A DNA stretch of 64,000 nt from Shewanella marinintestina (GTDB lineage: Bacteria; Pseudomonadota; Gammaproteobacteria; Enterobacterales; Shewanellaceae), in NCBI RefSeq assembly GCF_023283845.1, contig NZ_JAKILC010000019.1:1-64000 (forward strand). The letters are read 5' to 3'. Position numbers and translations under genes: made by a program. Shown piece after piece: positions 56,403 through 64,000 of the stretch. Every line of letters begins with the position of its first letter. Within the stretch, counting starts at the first letter, position 1. Under the pieces are notes generated by a model. The model made no database searches. It was not told the origin of the DNA and saw nothing but the letters and a program-made list of their open reading frames with translations.

Positions 56403-56582
56403 TTTCTGCGTTATGATAAACATCGCTAAACTCCAACACTTATCTTGAAAGCCCCAGCCTCAATGCACATCAAAAAAGTCGAGTGGTTTACTCCTTATTA
56501 TCTATATCTAAACAAAGCCATACATTTTATCGGTATCGCTATCAAAAATAACGCCCTAGGTATTGGTTGTTTTTCAAGCATT

Positions 56583-56612
56583 AAAAAGGCCTGCTATTAC
56601 AACAGGCCTTTT
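56583..56612 (-). terminator. Terminator of second RND operon
   Basis: A 10-bp stem AAAAGGCCTG / CAGGCCTTTT with A-run and T-run flanks, about 100 bp past the pump stop on the minus strand. Confidence 0.8.
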
Positions 56613-56714
56613 GTTTTACTCATTAGCAGCTCTATGTTTATGAACTATGTTTATGAACTAGGTTTATGCAATAATTTTAAGCACTTAATTCATAACCTCT
56701 GTTAGTTTACGCTC

Positions 56715-59700
56715 TTAGCTTGGCTCTTTAGTTGCAGCCGGCTCAACATCACTAGGTAAGCCTTTAGCCTTTTCGCGCATCTTTTGCATCATCACGTAAA
56801 ATACGGGCACTAATAAGGTACCAACGATAGTGGCCGCTAACATACCACCAAACACTGAGTAGCCTAATGCGCGGCGACTACCGGCACCAGCACCTGAAGC
56901 GATAACTAAAGGCAATACCCCTAACAGGAAGGAGAATGCCGTCATCAATACCGCACGAAAACGCAATCTTGCCGCAGTTTCACCCGCCTCTAATATGCTT
57001 TTTCCTTCTTCTCGTAACTGCTTAGCAAACTCGACAATCAAAATCGCATTTTTACAGGCGAGGCCAATCAGCAGTACCAGACCAATCTGCGCATAAAGGT
57101 TTAGATCTGAACCGACCAAGAGGATATTTAAGAACGCACCTAACACCGCAATCGGCACCGCGAGGATAACCGCAAACGGAATGGTCCAGCTCTCGTACTG
57201 CGCCACCAAAAATAAGTAAGTAAACACTAACGCTAACGAGAAAATCAATGGCGCTAAATTACCCGCCTTAATCTCTTGGTAAGTTTGCCCTGTCCACTCA
57301 AACGTATAGCCGGTTGGCAACGATTCATTGGCGGCGCGCTCCATGGCAGTAATCGCATCACCCGAGCTAAAGCCCGGCGCCGGGAAACCGTTAATGGTCG
57401 TCGAGCTGAACATGTTGTAGTTGTTCATCACGTCAGGGCCTAGAATCGGCGTCACAGTCACTAAGGTACTTAGCGGCACCATTTCGCCAGTATTAGAGCG
57501 CACATAAAAGCGCGAGATGTCTTTGTCTGAATCACGATACTCAGTCTCAGCCTGCAAGATAACTCTAAAGACTTTGCCATAACGGTTAAAATCATTAACG
57601 TACATAGAGCCGAGCATGGTTTGCATGGTTGAGAAGATCTCATTAAGTGAAATACCTAACGCCTTGGCTTTATCCCTATCAACATCGACAAACATCTGCG
57701 GCACATCGGCGCGGAAGTTACTAAAGGCCATCGCAATTTCAGGTTGCTCATTGGCTTTCATAATCAAGGCTCGCATGACAGAAGCGAGCTCTTGAGGCGT
57801 ACGTCCTTGCGTGTCTTGCAGCACAAACTCAAAGCCACCGACACTACCCACACCTGGAATTGGCGGCAGTGAGAATGCCATGGCCTTTACTGCAGGGTTG
57901 GCCGCGTATTTAGCTTGAAGTTTGGCAACAATGGCAGACTCTGCCATATCGGCTGATTCACGCTCGCTCCAAGTCGACAGGGTGACAATCATCAAACCAC
58001 CGTTTGAAGACACAGAGCCGGTCAAAATACTAAAGCCACTGGCATGAATCACGTTTTCAACACCCGGTTCATCGCGCGTTAGCTCAACTAAATCACGCAT
58101 CACCTCTTCAGTACGGTTAAGCGAAGCGCCATCGGGTAGCTGGATATCTACCATAAAGGCTTTTTTATCTTCCATTGGCACAAAGCCTGACGGTAAGATT
58201 TTCGCGATACCACCGGTTAGCAGAATCAAGCCAACATACACTATGCCCACTAATGCCAACTTGCGAGTAAGTGATGATACTAGCTTCATGTACTTACCGG
58301 TAAAGCGCTCAAAATGCTTATTAAACGCCGCATGGAACCCTTTAGTATGTGTCTTAGGCGGACGCAATAATGAGGCGCACAGCGCCGGGCTTAAGGTCAG
58401 TGCATTGACTGAAGAGATAAGCACCGAAATACAGATAGTCACCGAAAACTGTGCATACATTTGACCGGTGATCCCCGGCATAACCGCTGTCGGAGCAAAC
58501 ACCGCGAGTAATACTAAAGTGGTTGCAATAATCGGCCCTGTTACCTCTTTCATAGCTTTTGAGGTGGCTTCTTTCGGTGATAGTCCCTCATCTTGCATTA
58601 GACGAGTGACGTTTTCGACCACCACAATGGCATCATCGACCACGATACCAATCGCTAAAATAAGCGCGAATAGCGACACAGTGTTAATACTCATGCCAAA
58701 GGCAAGTAAAAAGGCAAAGGTACCAATTAAAGAGACAGGAATTGCGATTGCAGGCACCAGCGTTGAGCGTACATCTTGCAAGAAGATAAACACCACAAAA
58801 ACCACCAGCGCTATAGAAATAAACAGGGTTTGTACCACTTCCTTAATCGAGGTTTCAACAAACTCAGTGGTGTCATATAAGACTTCATATTCAAGATCAT
58901 TAGGAAAACGCTCTGACAGCTTTGCCATTTCCGCTTTAATCGCCTTACCGACTTCAAGTGCATTCGCATCCGGAGATTGATAAATAGCAATAATCGCCGA
59001 CGGCTTATTGTTTAACTTACCTTGAGCATCATAGGTTTGTGAGCCAAGTTCTACACGAGCCACATCGCCAACCACCACTTTAGAGCCATCATTATTGGCT
59101 CTGATCATCACATCGTAAAACTCCTTTGGATCTTTAAGTCGTCCTTTGGTTTGCAGCGTGTACTGAAACTGCTGCTCAGGATCCACCGGTGCGGCGCCAA
59201 TACGCCCCGCTGCAACTTGAATGTTCTGCTCTTGCAGCGCACCAATAACATCGCTTGCGGTAACACTCAAGCTGGCCATCTTGTCAGGGTCGAGCCAAAT
59301 ACGCATAGCATAATCTAACGCACCAATCACTTGTACTTTAGACACGCCGTATTGACGCGCTAGCGCATCCTTAACATTTAAACCGGCATAGTTAGTAATA
59401 AACAGCGAGTCAAAGGTCTCGTCAGGTGAGACAAGGTTAACCACCATCAGCATATTAGGGCTTTGTTTTTCAACTTTTACCCCCTGACGCTTTACCTCTT
59501 CCGGCAATCTTGGCATCGCTTGTTGCACACGATTTTGCACTTTTACCTGTGCCATGTCGGCATCAGTGCCCACTTCAAAAGTCACATTTAAAGAGTAACT
59601 GCCGTCATTAGCACTTTTAGACTCCATATAGAGCATGCCTTCAACACCGTTAACTTCGGCCTCTAACGGCTGGGCAATAGTATCTTTTACAATATCGGCA

Positions 59701-59861
59701 CTGGCGCCAGAATAACTGGTTGAAACGCTCACCTGTGGCGGCGCGATTTCAGGAAACTCTGAAACCGATAACACAGGAATTGCGATTAAACCGACTAAGG
59801 TCAGTACAGTTGAGATAACAAAGGCAAATTTGGGCCTGTTAATAAAAAAATCACTAATCAT
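56715..59861 (-). CDS. RND family efflux pump (HAE1 type), inner-membrane subunit
   Basis: A 1048-residue twelve-helix AcrB/MexF-like proton-driven exporter. N-terminus ISDFFINRPKFAFVISTVL, the VSEFPEIAPPQVSVSTSY block and FALILAIGIVVDDAIVVVENV with the TM4 Asp pair (near residue 405), and the TM10 Lys in LLIGLACKNAILIVEFA are intact. The family exports hydrophobic drugs, solvents, dyes and similar compounds. It is the second gene of an operon, 93 bp after its adaptor. No outer-membrane factor or TetR regulator adjoins, so TolC is presumably shared. Confidence 0.95.
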   Translation of the reverse strand: MISDFFINRPKFAFVISTVLTLVGLIAIPVLSVSEFPEIAPPQVSVSTSYSGASADIVKDTIAQPLEAEVNGVEGMLYMESKSANDGSYSLNVTFEVGTDADMAQVKVQNRVQQAMPRLPEEVKRQGVKVEKQSPNMLMVVNLVSPDETFDSLFITNYAGLNVKDALARQYGVSKVQVIGALDYAMRIWLDPDKMASLSVTASDVIGALQEQNIQVAAGRIGAAPVDPEQQFQYTLQTKGRLKDPKEFYDVMIRANNDGSKVVVGDVARVELGSQTYDAQGKLNNKPSAIIAIYQSPDANALEVGKAIKAEMAKLSERFPNDLEYEVLYDTTEFVETSIKEVVQTLFISIALVVFVVFIFLQDVRSTLVPAIAIPVSLIGTFAFLLAFGMSINTVSLFALILAIGIVVDDAIVVVENVTRLMQDEGLSPKEATSKAMKEVTGPIIATTLVLLAVFAPTAVMPGITGQMYAQFSVTICISVLISSVNALTLSPALCASLLRPPKTHTKGFHAAFNKHFERFTGKYMKLVSSLTRKLALVGIVYVGLILLTGGIAKILPSGFVPMEDKKAFMVDIQLPDGASLNRTEEVMRDLVELTRDEPGVENVIHASGFSILTGSVSSNGGLMIVTLSTWSERESADMAESAIVAKLQAKYAANPAVKAMAFSLPPIPGVGSVGGFEFVLQDTQGRTPQELASVMRALIMKANEQPEIAMAFSNFRADVPQMFVDVDRDKAKALGISLNEIFSTMQTMLGSMYVNDFNRYGKVFRVILQAETEYRDSDKDISRFYVRSNTGEMVPLSTLVTVTPILGPDVMNNYNMFSSTTINGFPAPGFSSGDAITAMERAANESLPTGYTFEWTGQTYQEIKAGNLAPLIFSLALVFTYLFLVAQYESWTIPFAVILAVPIAVLGAFLNILLVGSDLNLYAQIGLVLLIGLACKNAILIVEFAKQLREEGKSILEAGETAARLRFRAVLMTAFSFLLGVLPLVIASGAGAGSRRALGYSVFGGMLAATIVGTLLVPVFYVMMQKMREKAKGLPSDVEPAATKEPS

Positions 59862-59954
59862 GGAATTCCCCTGTCGGCGTTAAAACGCACTCAAAGCGAT
59901 AGGCATCTGCGCCGCTTAAGTAGACAAAACAAGATATGTTCATCAAGACAACTC

Positions 59955-61112
59955 CTATTTAGTTTCGTCTTCTTTAAAAGGGATAACTTCTTGCTCAACA
60001 GGTTTGACTTTTATCCCGGGACGGATTTTTTGCAATCCTTCTACCACAATACGTTCACCGTCTTCTAAACCACCTAACACTCGCCATTCAACACCAAAGC
60101 GGTCACCCAGTTTGACGATACGCTTTTGCACTTCATCTTGCTCATTAAGCACCATCACAAAGCGCCCTTGCTGATCTTCCTGCACAGCAGCTTGCGGGAT
60201 AAGTAAAGCGCTCTCTGTAATCGGAGATTCAATCACTAAGGTAACAAACAAGCCGGGTAACATGAGTTTGTCGTCATTTTTAAAGGTAGCGCGCACAGGC
60301 AAGGTACCTGTTGCGGCATCAACACGGTTACCGACAAAGTCGATATGACCAATCTCGTCAAACATGGTGCCGTTAGGAAGACGCAAACGCATGACAATAT
60401 CGGTGATTTTAACTTCGCGTTGTTCTGCCTTAGAAAAATTTTGCTGCGCTGTAATAAGCCCCTTTTCTGGCACTTGGAAATTAACCCACATAGGTTGAAG
60501 TTGCACCAAATTAGCCATCTCTGACTGAGGGGTAATAATGTCACCGGTACTGACTTTAGAGTGGCTAATACGCCCTGAAATCGGCGCATAGACCTTGGTA
60601 TAGCTCAACTGCAGCTCGGCTGCTTGTACCGCAGCTTCTGCCTGCACAACACCTGCTGCAGTGGTGAGTTTACGACTGGTTAACTCATCCATATCCTGCG
60701 CGCTAATCATGCCATCAGGCAATAATCGACGACCACGCTCCCAGTTCATCACCGCAACATCTCGTGAAGCTACCGCTTGCTTTAACACCGCATGTTGCTG
60801 CGCCAGCTCAGCTTTATAGGTCGCGGGATCGATTTCAAATAATAAATCGCCTGCAGTAACGTCATCCCCCTCAACAAAGGCACGCTGCAGTAATTGTCCC
60901 TGAATTTGCGATTTAATCACTACGTCCTCTGAAGCGCGCGTACGTCCAACAATTTCAGATTTAGGCGTGATCATTTCAGTATGAGCAGTATTAACAATCA
61001 CGCTGGGTAGCATAGCTTGTTGCGGTGCTGGTGCATCACCACAAGCCGACAAAGCGACAGTCGTTGCTGCTAACATCCATAATTTAAGGTTTGAAACTGA
61101 TGAACCGGCCAT
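59955..61112 (-). CDS. RND efflux periplasmic adaptor lipoprotein
   Basis: 385 residues with a lipoprotein signal ending in VALSACG (Cys near residue 24), so anchored in the inner membrane by lipid. Lipoyl domain (VVIKSQIQGQLLQ and GDLLFEIDPATY), a helical hairpin (about 95-165), beta-barrel and membrane-proximal domain as in AcrA/MexA. A strong GGAGG ribosome-binding site is 5 bp before the ATG. First gene of the operon with the pump at 56715. Confidence 0.93.
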   Translation of the reverse strand: MAGSSVSNLKLWMLAATTVALSACGDAPAPQQAMLPSVIVNTAHTEMITPKSEIVGRTRASEDVVIKSQIQGQLLQRAFVEGDDVTAGDLLFEIDPATYKAELAQQHAVLKQAVASRDVAVMNWERGRRLLPDGMISAQDMDELTSRKLTTAAGVVQAEAAVQAAELQLSYTKVYAPISGRISHSKVSTGDIITPQSEMANLVQLQPMWVNFQVPEKGLITAQQNFSKAEQREVKITDIVMRLRLPNGTMFDEIGHIDFVGNRVDAATGTLPVRATFKNDDKLMLPGLFVTLVIESPITESALLIPQAAVQEDQQGRFVMVLNEQDEVQKRIVKLGDRFGVEWRVLGGLEDGERIVVEGLQKIRPGIKVKPVEQEVIPFKEDETK

Positions 61113-61571
61113 TTTAGCCTCCAGAGGGGTAGGATATGTGCTTTATTTTTGTCCTGAAATTATAGGCTGCCTCATCAAGCAAAAGAAACCTTTTTGTAAT
61201 GAAATCGCAAACTTATTAACATTAGACATCTAAACTAAGCTCTGTTTTTATATTGACGTAAATTATCGACTCAGAACCCCAAACGCACTTAAACTGATGC
61301 TTTATTAGTCAAAGCCGCTACTTATTTACCTTCATAAGTAAAAGTGAGAGCTGGAACAAGGTTATTCAGTTAAATGTCATGGTAAACAATAGGTACAGCA
61401 ACTAGAGTGTTAACTAAGCGTTATGTTTGTGCGCGGTAGAAATAATCGATATTCAGTTAGCTCAACTTGCTCGAACTACACAGAAAGTACGCTCAAACTA
61501 CGCAAGTGGTTGACCAAGATAAAAAACGATGCCTAAGATGGCATTAGTCACAGCGAACAGGTAGGTAATTT
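61113..61571. other. Divergent intergenic region
   Basis: 459 bp between the adaptor gene and the small gene at 61572. Nothing beyond presumed promoters is seen. A short hairpin ATGCC-TAAGAT-GGCAT at about 61530-61545 lies in the leader of the rightward gene. Confidence 0.5.
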
Positions 61572-61934
61572 ATGACAGCAATCTCTCATGTATACAACTA
61601 CACAGTCCGATGCCCGCACGTTAAGGATCCCGCACACCCAACAAGCTGGCGTAACCATGTTGAGCTCAATCGCTCTTGTGAAATCGCACTAGACAGAATT
61701 ACTAAGTGGCACGGCCATTCTGGCAACCGACTATTTGAACATGAAGGCTTTGTCGTCAGAGAGTGCGAACAGGAACAAGCCTACTTCGCCATGCAGAATG
61801 ACCGCCTCAAAGATGACAAACATGCTTTGGTGACATTCAAGGTGTTTATGGATAACAAGACCAAAGACACTTCAGTACAAGAAATCATGGAACATGTAAT
61901 CGAAGACTATAAGTCTCGCTTAAGCAAACTCTAA
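61572..61934 (+). CDS. Hypothetical protein, unknown family
   Basis: A 120-residue soluble protein I cannot assign. It has three Cys (VRCPHVKD, NRSCEI, RECEQE) and several His (HVKDPAH, KWHGHSG), enough to consider a metal site, but the spacing matches no motif I know. No signal peptide or membrane helix. AGGTAGG stands 7 bp before the ATG, supporting translation. A hairpin follows. It stands alone between the RND operon and ndh. Confidence 0.72.
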   Translation: MTAISHVYNYTVRCPHVKDPAHPTSWRNHVELNRSCEIALDRITKWHGHSGNRLFEHEGFVVRECEQEQAYFAMQNDRLKDDKHALVTFKVFMDNKTKDTSVQEIMEHVIEDYKSRLSKL

Positions 61935-62349
61935 TAATTGCCGGCATGTTTTATCTCCTTAAAGCATGCCGCATTTTAGCTCTTGTTGTTACACCGAGTC
62001 AGATCACACTTCTAACATTCTAGTCAAAGTTTATCTCCTTCCTTTATGACCACCTAGCCACAAAAAATATGTAAAAAGTTAACCTGGTAAAATTTTAAAC
62101 CGTTAAGATTCAAGCAATTAAAATTAAATAGTTAATTAAAAAACCACCTTAAGCCAATTCAAGGGCTTAATTGCCGTTTTTCACATCTACTGCTACACTT
62201 TTTAAGCAAACTTACCTGTCTACTTTTCACTTGCAGTACAAGCATTGAGCAACTAAAAACAGCCTCAAAACTGCATAGTTAACTCGTTAATCGGCAAGTT
62301 AAACCCATATTTAATTTACAGTTTTATCTAATTAAGGATTTTAAAACTC
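61935..62349. other. Intergenic region upstream of ndh
   Basis: 415 bp of AT-rich DNA. An imperfect stem GGCATGTTTTA / TAAAGCATGCC (61944-61971) follows the hypothetical gene, and TTAAGCC / GGCTTAA (62149-62170) forms a second hairpin near a TTTTT. No gene is seen. Confidence 0.5.
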
Positions 62350-63651
62350 ATGCATGAAATGGCTAATATTGTCATCGTTGGTGGCGGCGCTGGTGGTATG
62401 GAAATCGCAACAAAACTTGGTCACCAACTTGGCCGAAAAGGCAAAGCCAGAGTTACATTGATTGATTGCGCAGAAAGCCATGTTTGGAAGCCCCTTCTGC
62501 ATGAGGTCGCTACAGGCGCCTTAGATATCGGTATTGATGCAATTAGCTATCGTGGCCACGCTGCCCATCATGGTTATCACTTTCAACAAGGTGCAATGAC
62601 CGACCTTGACCGTGAAGCCAAGCAAGTGATCCTTGCGCCGATTAATGATGAAAAAGGCAACGAGCTTTTACCTGCACGCCGCATTGATTATGACTACCTA
62701 GTGATTGCTATTGGCAGTATCGCCAATGATTTTAATATTACTGGTGTACGTGACCACTGTGTATTCTTAGACAGCACTGAGCAAGCCATGGAAATTCGTA
62801 CCATGCTGCTTAACAAATTCATGCGTTATGCAAGCCACCACCAACTTGATGATAAAATCAAAATTGCCGTTGTTGGCGCTGGTGCTACAGGTGTCGAAAT
62901 GTCAGCAGAGATGCATCACGCGGTTGATCAGCTGCGCGGCTTTGGCTACAAAATCGATAGCAGCCTGCTTGAAATCACCCTTATTGAAGCCGATGAGCGC
63001 ATTCTACCTAAGGTAGAAAAAGAAGAGATCTCAGCTTCTGTCGCCAAAGAGCTTACCGCAATTGGTGTAAAGGTGATGACTAGCACCCGCATCAATCAAG
63101 TGACAGAAGAAGGCTTGCATACCTCTGAAGGCGAATTTATCCCATCTGATATGGTGATTTGGTCAACCGGTGTTAAAGCGCCAGATTTTCTTAAAGAGAT
63201 TGGCGGCCTAGAGAGCAATCACATTAACCAAGTCATGGTTAATCAAAATATGCAGACCACCCGCGATCCGGCAATTTTTTCGATTGGTGACTGCGCGGCT
63301 TGCCCGCAAGAAGATGGCAGTTGGGTGCCACCACGTGGTCAGTCTGCACGCCAAATGGCACTGATGACTGCTGATAACATTAAGTTATTGTTAGCAGGTA
63401 AACCGGCGTCAAATAACTATGTTTATAAAGACTTAGGCGCCTTGGTTAATCTATCCAAGTTCCACACTGTAGGTAACTTAATGTCGTTCATTGGTGGTGG
63501 CGTCATGGTTGAAGGCAAGATTGCGCGTTTTGTTTACACCTCACTATACCGCAGACACTTAATTGAGCTGCACGGCCCAATTAAAGGCACGCTATTGATG
63601 TTTGCTAAAGGCATCAGCCGCATTGTGCACCCACATTTGAAGTTGCACTAA
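62350..63651 (+). CDS. ndh: Type II NADH dehydrogenase (NDH-2)
   Basis: A non-proton-pumping NADH:quinone oxidoreductase on the cytoplasmic face of the inner membrane. 433 residues: FAD-binding IVGGGAGGMEIA near the N-terminus, the NADH-binding second dinucleotide fold VVGAGATGVEMSAE (about 176-189), the VIWSTGVKAP segment, IGDCAACP with the FAD-contacting Asp, and a C-terminal amphipathic membrane-binding region. The ATG at 62350 follows AAGGA with an 11-bp gap; an internal ATG three codons later is possible. Confidence 0.95.
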   Translation: MHEMANIVIVGGGAGGMEIATKLGHQLGRKGKARVTLIDCAESHVWKPLLHEVATGALDIGIDAISYRGHAAHHGYHFQQGAMTDLDREAKQVILAPINDEKGNELLPARRIDYDYLVIAIGSIANDFNITGVRDHCVFLDSTEQAMEIRTMLLNKFMRYASHHQLDDKIKIAVVGAGATGVEMSAEMHHAVDQLRGFGYKIDSSLLEITLIEADERILPKVEKEEISASVAKELTAIGVKVMTSTRINQVTEEGLHTSEGEFIPSDMVIWSTGVKAPDFLKEIGGLESNHINQVMVNQNMQTTRDPAIFSIGDCAACPQEDGSWVPPRGQSARQMALMTADNIKLLLAGKPASNNYVYKDLGALVNLSKFHTVGNLMSFIGGGVMVEGKIARFVYTSLYRRHLIELHGPIKGTLLMFAKGISRIVHPHLKLH

Positions 63652-64000
63652 TTTAGCTTTATGAATGTTGCTGGTATTTTGCTTTAGCACCAGCAACATT
63701 TTCTGCCAATTTGAGTTGGCTTTCTCAGTCCTGCGACACTTATAAATCAAACTTCGTTTGATAAAAGGTCGTGAGCTTCCAGCTCACATGCGGACTTAAG
63801 GTTAGACTGCGTCTAACAACTAACGTCGCGGCGCTTCGCCCGCACCCGAGCCAAGGGGGAAAGCGCTTGTCCCCCTTCGCAAACCCTCAGCGCCCCTAAC
63901 GAAGTTACATGCATTAGATACGGACCTCATACTCCAATAAAAATTGCCTAACTGCTCAGATGGGACATCCATGTCCCGCCGAGCCTGAACCATCATCCAT
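63652..64000. other. Gene-free right edge with palindrome array
   Basis: 349 bp. The first 90 bp contain nothing notable; the rest is the palindrome series described separately. No reading frame is credible. Confidence 0.6.
63746..63977. repeat. Array of short perfect palindromes with tiny loops
   Basis: Within 232 bp, seven inverted repeats have arms of 4-7 bp and loops of 2-3 bases (one has 9): ATCAAAC-TTC-GTTTGAT (63746-63762), GTGAGCT-TCC-AGCTCAC (63771-63787), GTTAGAC-TGC-GTCTAAC (63801-63817), GGCG-CTT-CGCC (63830-63840), GGGGGA/TCCCCC (63855-63875), TAAC-GAA-GTTA (63897-63907) and GGGACAT-CC-ATGTCCC (63962-63977). The arms share no sequence, only the geometry. It is probably an interspersed palindromic element that runs past the window edge. 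Confidence 0.55.

Larger units (their letters stand above)
55947..56714. other. Intergenic region between adh and second RND operon
   Basis: 768 bp holding three hairpins: the adh terminator (56023-56058), a second terminator (56373-56402) without an assigned gene, and the RND-operon terminator (56583-56612). The open frame at 56445-56705 is not credible because it spans the last hairpin and lacks a ribosome-binding site. Confidence 0.6.

Noticed and set aside
56445..56705. 86-codon open frame between adh and the second RND operon
   Set aside because: It spans the terminator hairpin at 56583-56612 and shows no ribosome-binding site or familiar sequence.
63746..63977. CRISPR array
   Set aside because: The palindromes differ from one another, are irregularly spaced, and there is no repeated unit or cas gene.

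Overview
The window is chromosomal DNA of a marine gammaproteobacterium, almost certainly Shewanella. The order csrA-alaS-recA-mutS-rpoS-nlpD-pcm-surE-truD-ispF-ispD-ftsB-eno-pyrG-mazG-relA-rlmD-barA, then recN and pgpA-thiL-nusB-ribH-ribBX-ribE-ribD-nrdR-glyA, is the arrangement known from that genus. Most proteins read as Shewanella-type orthologues of E. coli proteins. Intergenic DNA is AT-rich. There are no rRNA or tRNA genes, no CRISPR array, no transposase and no prophage gene. The species cannot be named from the sequence alone.

Layout. (1) 1-25700 is a conserved housekeeping and stress block. It holds the RNA-binding regulator CsrA, preceded by a duplicated csrA tail; AlaS; RecA behind a LexA-controlled promoter; MutS; a long leftward run from barA's divergent neighbour rlmD down to rpoS; then the BarA sensor kinase and a DUF416 protein. 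lysC (between csrA and alaS) and recX (between alaS and recA), found here in related genomes, are missing. (2) 25700-33700 looks accessory: a MITE-like repeat, a LysR regulator divergent from an AEC-type permease, and a large EvgS/BvgS-like hybrid kinase followed by a receiver-TPR protein. (3) 34100-45600 is conserved again: recN with two LexA boxes, the riboflavin/thiamine-linked leftward operon, glyA and ettA. (4) 45800-64000 carries envelope and metabolic genes: a membrane acyltransferase, a Shewanella-like (Shelph) phosphatase, two separate RND efflux operons without outer-membrane partners, a NYN nuclease-like protein, a second copy of the MITE-like repeat, a YiaY-type iron alcohol dehydrogenase, NDH-2, and at the right edge an array of short palindromes.

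How the genes fit together. BarA normally acts through UvrY to make Csr-type small RNAs that titrate CsrA, so both ends of that circuit lie in this window, along with RpoS and RelA. recA and recN are the visible SOS genes. The riboflavin operon has a RibBX whose C-terminal domain has lost the GTP cyclohydrolase II zinc cysteines, so a separate RibA must be elsewhere. Both RND pumps probably use a TolC encoded elsewhere.

Most uncertain and most interesting are three non-coding candidates (33760-33890, 48200-48440 on the minus strand, 56320-56400), a perfect 22-bp palindrome ahead of the receiver-TPR gene, and the palindrome array at 63746-63977. No clearly new multi-gene system could be demonstrated.
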